A stretch of 26,735 nt of DNA from an uncultured bacterium (GTDB lineage Bacteria; Bdellovibrionota_C; UBA2361; CAKMMH01): the NCBI GenBank assembly GCA_927798255.1, contig CAKMMH010000001.1:1-26735 (forward strand). Direction: 5' to 3'. A program made the position numbers and the translations under genes. The notes below the pieces were generated by a model. It searched no databases and was not told where the DNA came from. It saw only the letters and a program-made list of their open reading frames with translations. Below are positions 23,755 to 26,735 of this stretch, piece after piece. Numbering within the stretch: the first letter of the stretch is position 1; the number at the start of each line of letters is the position of its first letter.

Positions 23755-25848
23755 ATGAAAAATTATATAGTTTTATTAAAACAAGTTCCTGATATTAAAG
23801 AAATCGATGATAACGCTTTTAATAAAGATACTGGGACTTTAATTCGTACTAGGTTAAAAAATGTCATAAATGAGCTAGATGCTCAAGCCCTTTCTTTTGC
23901 CTTTAGATTAAGGGAATTAGAAGAGGAGGATAGTAATAATGAGAATAAAGGTCAAATTATATGCCTTTCAATGGGGCCAGGAAGTGCAAAAGAAGTTTTG
24001 ATTTACGCATTATCAAGAGGTGCAACACAAGGTGTGCTTCTTTCTGATAGAGCCCTTGGCGGTGCAGACACCGTAGCTACGGCATCTCCAATTTCTGAAG
24101 CAATTCTCAAAATTAAAAATGATTATTTTAATGGAAATGATGATTTTTATATTATTTCTGGTATGCAGTCAGTTGACGGTGATACAGCTCAAGTCCCTGC
24201 TCAAATTGCAGCCGCGCTTAATATTCCATGCATTCCATTTTTAACAGATCTTTTTAAAGAAAATAATAAAATTATTTTTAATGCATTAACAATAAATGGT
24301 GAAATAAAAGTTTCACCAATTAAAACGCCTTGTGTTTTAACTGTTGCAAAGTATGAATACAAACTTTATAAAACTTTTAAAGATTCACGAATTGCTACTA
24401 GGAAAGAAACAATGCTTTTTGACGCTTCTAGTATTCCTAATACAAAATTTATGGGATTAAATGGTTCAAAAACTCAAGTTGTAAGAGTATTTGCTCCAGA
24501 TAGAGTTAAGAGAAAAAGAATAAAAATTAGTAATGTTAATAAACTTTGTAGTATTATAAAAGAGTTAATAAAGAAAGAAGATGGAACTAGCATTTTTACT
24601 AAAAATTCTGATTATAAATTAATTAATGAAAGAGAAAATGTATTTGATAGATCATATGAGGGGTTAGAAGCTGATAAAGAGTTATATAATAAAGTTTATT
24701 ATGCACTTACTAAATTAAATATTAAATCGTTAAATGATATTACAGAAGATATTAAAACTGACATAATTAAATTATCAGGATTAAATGAAAAACAATTAAG
24801 CGAAGTCATATCATCGTATAATGTAGATAAAAATAAATACTCAGGTGATGTTTTTTGCGTTGCAGAATTAAGAGATGGTGAGGTTGCAGAAGGCTCGCTT
24901 CAAATTCTAGGCAAGGTAAACAAATTAAGTAGAGATTTAAAAGTTAACGCTTGTGTAATTCTTATAGGAAATGATGTTAATGATGAAGCAAAAAAACTAA
25001 TTAGCTATGGAGCAGATGTCGTTTATGTAGTTGATGATAAAAAACTTAATGTGTTTGATCCGTTAATTTATAAAGACATTGTTTGTAAGCTTTTAACAAA
25101 ATATAAACCTCAAATAGTTTTGTATTCTGCAACTTATTTTGGAAGAGTCCTTGCGCCACTTGTTTCATATAACTTAGATTGCGGATTAACTGCAGATTGC
25201 ACATCTCTTGATATTAAAGATTATTCAAAGAAAAACGAGCTTGCTATTTTAATGCAAACAAGGCCGGCGCTTGGGGGGAACATTATGGCAACAATTTGCA
25301 CTAAAAATTCTCCGATGCAAATGGCTACAATGAGAGAAGGAATTGCTAAAGCACTTAATAAAGATAACGATAGGTCTGGAAAAATCATAAATGAGGATGT
25401 AAACGTTGATTATTCATGTAAAAGTTTTGATGTTATTAAGAGTGATATTAAAAACGTTAATAAGGTTAATTTTTCAAAAGACATTATCCTTGTTGGTGGT
25501 AGGGGACTTCAAAATAAAGAGAATTTTAAAAAATATATCATAGATGCTTCAATAAAAATGGAAGAAAAGTTAAATTGTAACACCTCTTTTGGAGCCTCTC
25601 GTGCAGCAGTTGAGCAAGGATTTACTCAAAGAGCATATCAAATCGGGCAAACAGGAACGGCCGTTAGTCCTAAAATATATATTGCTTGTGGAATAAGTGG
25701 TGCAATTCAGCACACAATTGGTATTCAAAATTCAGGAACTATTATTTCTATAAATAATGATCCGAATGCGCCAATATTTGAAGAATCTGATTATTATTTA
25801 GTTGGGAATGTTAGCGAAGTAATTGATAAGATTTTAGAGGAATTTTAA
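23755..25848 (+). CDS. Fused electron transfer flavoprotein, beta-alpha
   Basis: ETF accepts electrons from acyl-CoA and related flavin dehydrogenases and passes them to ETF-quinone oxidoreductase. Here both subunits are one 697-residue chain. Residues 1-258 are EtfB (YIVLLKQVPD at the start; GMQSVDGDTAQVPAQIAAAL, 136-155). Residues 365-697 are EtfA, with the FAD site GGRGL (581-585), FGASRAAVEQGF (612-623), QIGQTG (629-634), SGAIQH (648-653) and NNDPNAPIF (667-675). The 105 residues between them have no iron-sulfur Cys pattern and look helical, so they are an unassigned linker or small domain. No stop, frameshift or internal start marks the junction, so this is a true fusion. GAGG sits before the ATG. 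The ETF-QO gene starts five bases after the stop. The DGDTAQV motif is discussed in the findings. Confidence 0.93.
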   Translation: MKNYIVLLKQVPDIKEIDDNAFNKDTGTLIRTRLKNVINELDAQALSFAFRLRELEEEDSNNENKGQIICLSMGPGSAKEVLIYALSRGATQGVLLSDRALGGADTVATASPISEAILKIKNDYFNGNDDFYIISGMQSVDGDTAQVPAQIAAALNIPCIPFLTDLFKENNKIIFNALTINGEIKVSPIKTPCVLTVAKYEYKLYKTFKDSRIATRKETMLFDASSIPNTKFMGLNGSKTQVVRVFAPDRVKRKRIKISNVNKLCSIIKELIKKEDGTSIFTKNSDYKLINERENVFDRSYEGLEADKELYNKVYYALTKLNIKSLNDITEDIKTDIIKLSGLNEKQLSEVISSYNVDKNKYSGDVFCVAELRDGEVAEGSLQILGKVNKLSRDLKVNACVILIGNDVNDEAKKLISYGADVVYVVDDKKLNVFDPLIYKDIVCKLLTKYKPQIVLYSATYFGRVLAPLVSYNLDCGLTADCTSLDIKDYSKKNELAILMQTRPALGGNIMATICTKNSPMQMATMREGIAKALNKDNDRSGKIINEDVNVDYSCKSFDVIKSDIKNVNKVNFSKDIILVGGRGLQNKENFKKYIIDASIKMEEKLNCNTSFGASRAAVEQGFTQRAYQIGQTGTAVSPKIYIACGISGAIQHTIGIQNSGTIISINNDPNAPIFEESDYYLVGNVSEVIDKILEEF

Positions 25849-25853
25849 TATTT

Positions 25854-26735
25854 ATGAACGATAATAATAATTATTTAAAAACAAAAGTACTAGTAGTAGG
25901 AGCAGGTGTCGCAGGACTTTCTTTTTCTATTGCATTAAAGAAATTACAAAAAGATATTGAAATATGTGTAATAGATAAGTCAGAAAATGCCGGGAATCAT
26001 ATTTTATCTGGCACTTTAATAGATGCTGATACTCTTAATGACTTTATTTGTAATTATATAACTAATATTGATGAAGATGCTCCTTTATTAAAAGAGACTA
26101 TTAAAAATAATGTAAATAAGGAAGGTATTTTATTTTTTCCAAACAGTAAATTATCAATCGATTTAGTAAAGCTTTTAAAGATTTCTTCAAAATTTTATTC
26201 TCTATTTGGTAAGATGCTACATAAGGAAAAAAACAAAAAAGGTGATTATATAGTTTCTCTTTCTTCGTTTGTAAGAGCCTTAGAGGATTATGCATTAAAA
26301 ATTGGAGTAGAAGTTTATCATTCCTTTAGTGCAGAAAATTTATTATTTAGTGATGATAGAAGTTTTGTTAGAGGTATAAAATTAAAAAATCAAGGTTTGG
26401 ATAAAGATGGTAATAAACAAATAAATTATAAAGAAGGAGAAGAAGTAGAGGCCGATTATATTATTTTAGCTGAAGGCGCAGATGGATTATTGACTGAAAA
26501 TCTTGTAAGAGAAGCAAATCTTAAAAGGACAACTCCACAAATTTTTTCAATTGGAGTAAAAGAAGTAATAAGTGTTACAAAAGAACAATATGAAACTTTT
26601 GGAAGAGATAATGTTTTTCATGTGCTTGGATACCCACTATTTAATTTTACTAATTTAAATATGTTTGGAGGGGGGATTTTATATCCAGTTAATGAAAATG
26701 AGCTAGCAGTTGGTATGATTGTAGGGCTTGATTAT
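25854..26735 (+). CDS. Electron transfer flavoprotein-ubiquinone oxidoreductase, 3' truncated
   Basis: This is the first 294 residues of ETF-QO, a membrane-bound FAD and 4Fe-4S enzyme that reduces quinone with electrons from ETF. The FAD dinucleotide motif is VLVVGAGVAGLSFSIALKK (residues 13-31), followed by GNHILSG, which is the ETF-QO form rather than the FixC form of this family. Later landmarks are LAEGADG, FSIGVKEV, HVLGYPL and GGGILYPVNENELAVGMIVGLDY at the window edge. The quinone-binding part and the C-terminal ferredoxin domain would lie beyond the window. The frame is open to the last base. The gene begins five bases after the fused ETF, so electron donor and acceptor are made together. 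The ribosome binding site is probably AGAGGA inside the last ETF codons. Confidence 0.93.
   Translation, partial: MNDNNNYLKTKVLVVGAGVAGLSFSIALKKLQKDIEICVIDKSENAGNHILSGTLIDADTLNDFICNYITNIDEDAPLLKETIKNNVNKEGILFFPNSKLSIDLVKLLKISSKFYSLFGKMLHKEKNKKGDYIVSLSSFVRALEDYALKIGVEVYHSFSAENLLFSDDRSFVRGIKLKNQGLDKDGNKQINYKEGEEVEADYIILAEGADGLLTENLVREANLKRTTPQIFSIGVKEVISVTKEQYETFGRDNVFHVLGYPLFNFTNLNMFGGGILYPVNENELAVGMIVGLDY

Noticed and set aside
1-26735. CRISPR array, tRNA, rRNA or insertion sequence
   Set aside because: No regularly spaced direct repeats, no cloverleaf with a GTTC-AAT arm, no rRNA-like stretch and no transposase were seen on either strand.

Overview
The window is very AT-rich DNA (roughly 30% G+C by eye) from a Gram-negative-type bacterium. 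Evidence for that type is the signal peptides, a probable lipoprotein and a respiratory ETF/ETF-quinone oxidoreductase pair. The lineage cannot be fixed from sequence alone. The pnp-dut neighbourhood, the AlkP-superfamily proteins ending in an LxxLGY tail and the fused ETF recall lineages once grouped as Deltaproteobacteria (low confidence). An ankyrin-repeat protein, long Asn/Ser-rich segments and a decaying gene suggest a host-associated or otherwise reduced lifestyle (inference). All 17 intact stop codons seen are TAA or TAG; none is TGA.

Layout. (1) Positions 2-3721, plus strand: housekeeping genes pnp (5' truncated), dut and ftsH, with a clear terminator after pnp. (2) Positions 3727-9408, plus strand: a cell-surface cluster. 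It holds two sulfatase-fold enzymes, one type I phosphodiesterase-fold enzyme, a small ribbon-helix-helix-like protein and a three-helix membrane protein. A G+C-rich, hairpin-filled element sits in the middle (about 7266-7415). folD follows at 9423-10331. (3) Positions 10354-16780, minus strand: an accessory block of an ankyrin protein with a small partner gene, a 647-residue protein of unknown function and a pseudogene. (4) Positions 16781-23660, minus strand: a tight operon of exported proteins. In transcription order these are a lipoprotein-like AlkP enzyme, a possibly thioredoxin-like secreted protein, a 290-residue secreted protein and a 1313-residue secreted protein with a 13-residue repeat array. 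The last three carry faint reminders of TrbC/TraU conjugation proteins. (5) Positions 23755-26735, plus strand: a fused ETF beta-alpha gene followed by ETF-quinone oxidoreductase, which runs off the window.

How the genes fit together. The ETF pair passes electrons from flavin dehydrogenases to the quinone pool. The four AlkP-superfamily proteins all carry Thr or Ser, never a Cys/Ser-x-Pro-x-Arg sulfatase motif, at the nucleophile position. They are therefore more likely phosphotransferases or phosphodiesterases acting on envelope polymers than true sulfatases. The best candidates for an undescribed system are the surface cluster at 3727-9408 and the exported operon at 16781-23660. The exported operon diverges from the ETF genes over a promoter region whose two promoters share one palindrome.
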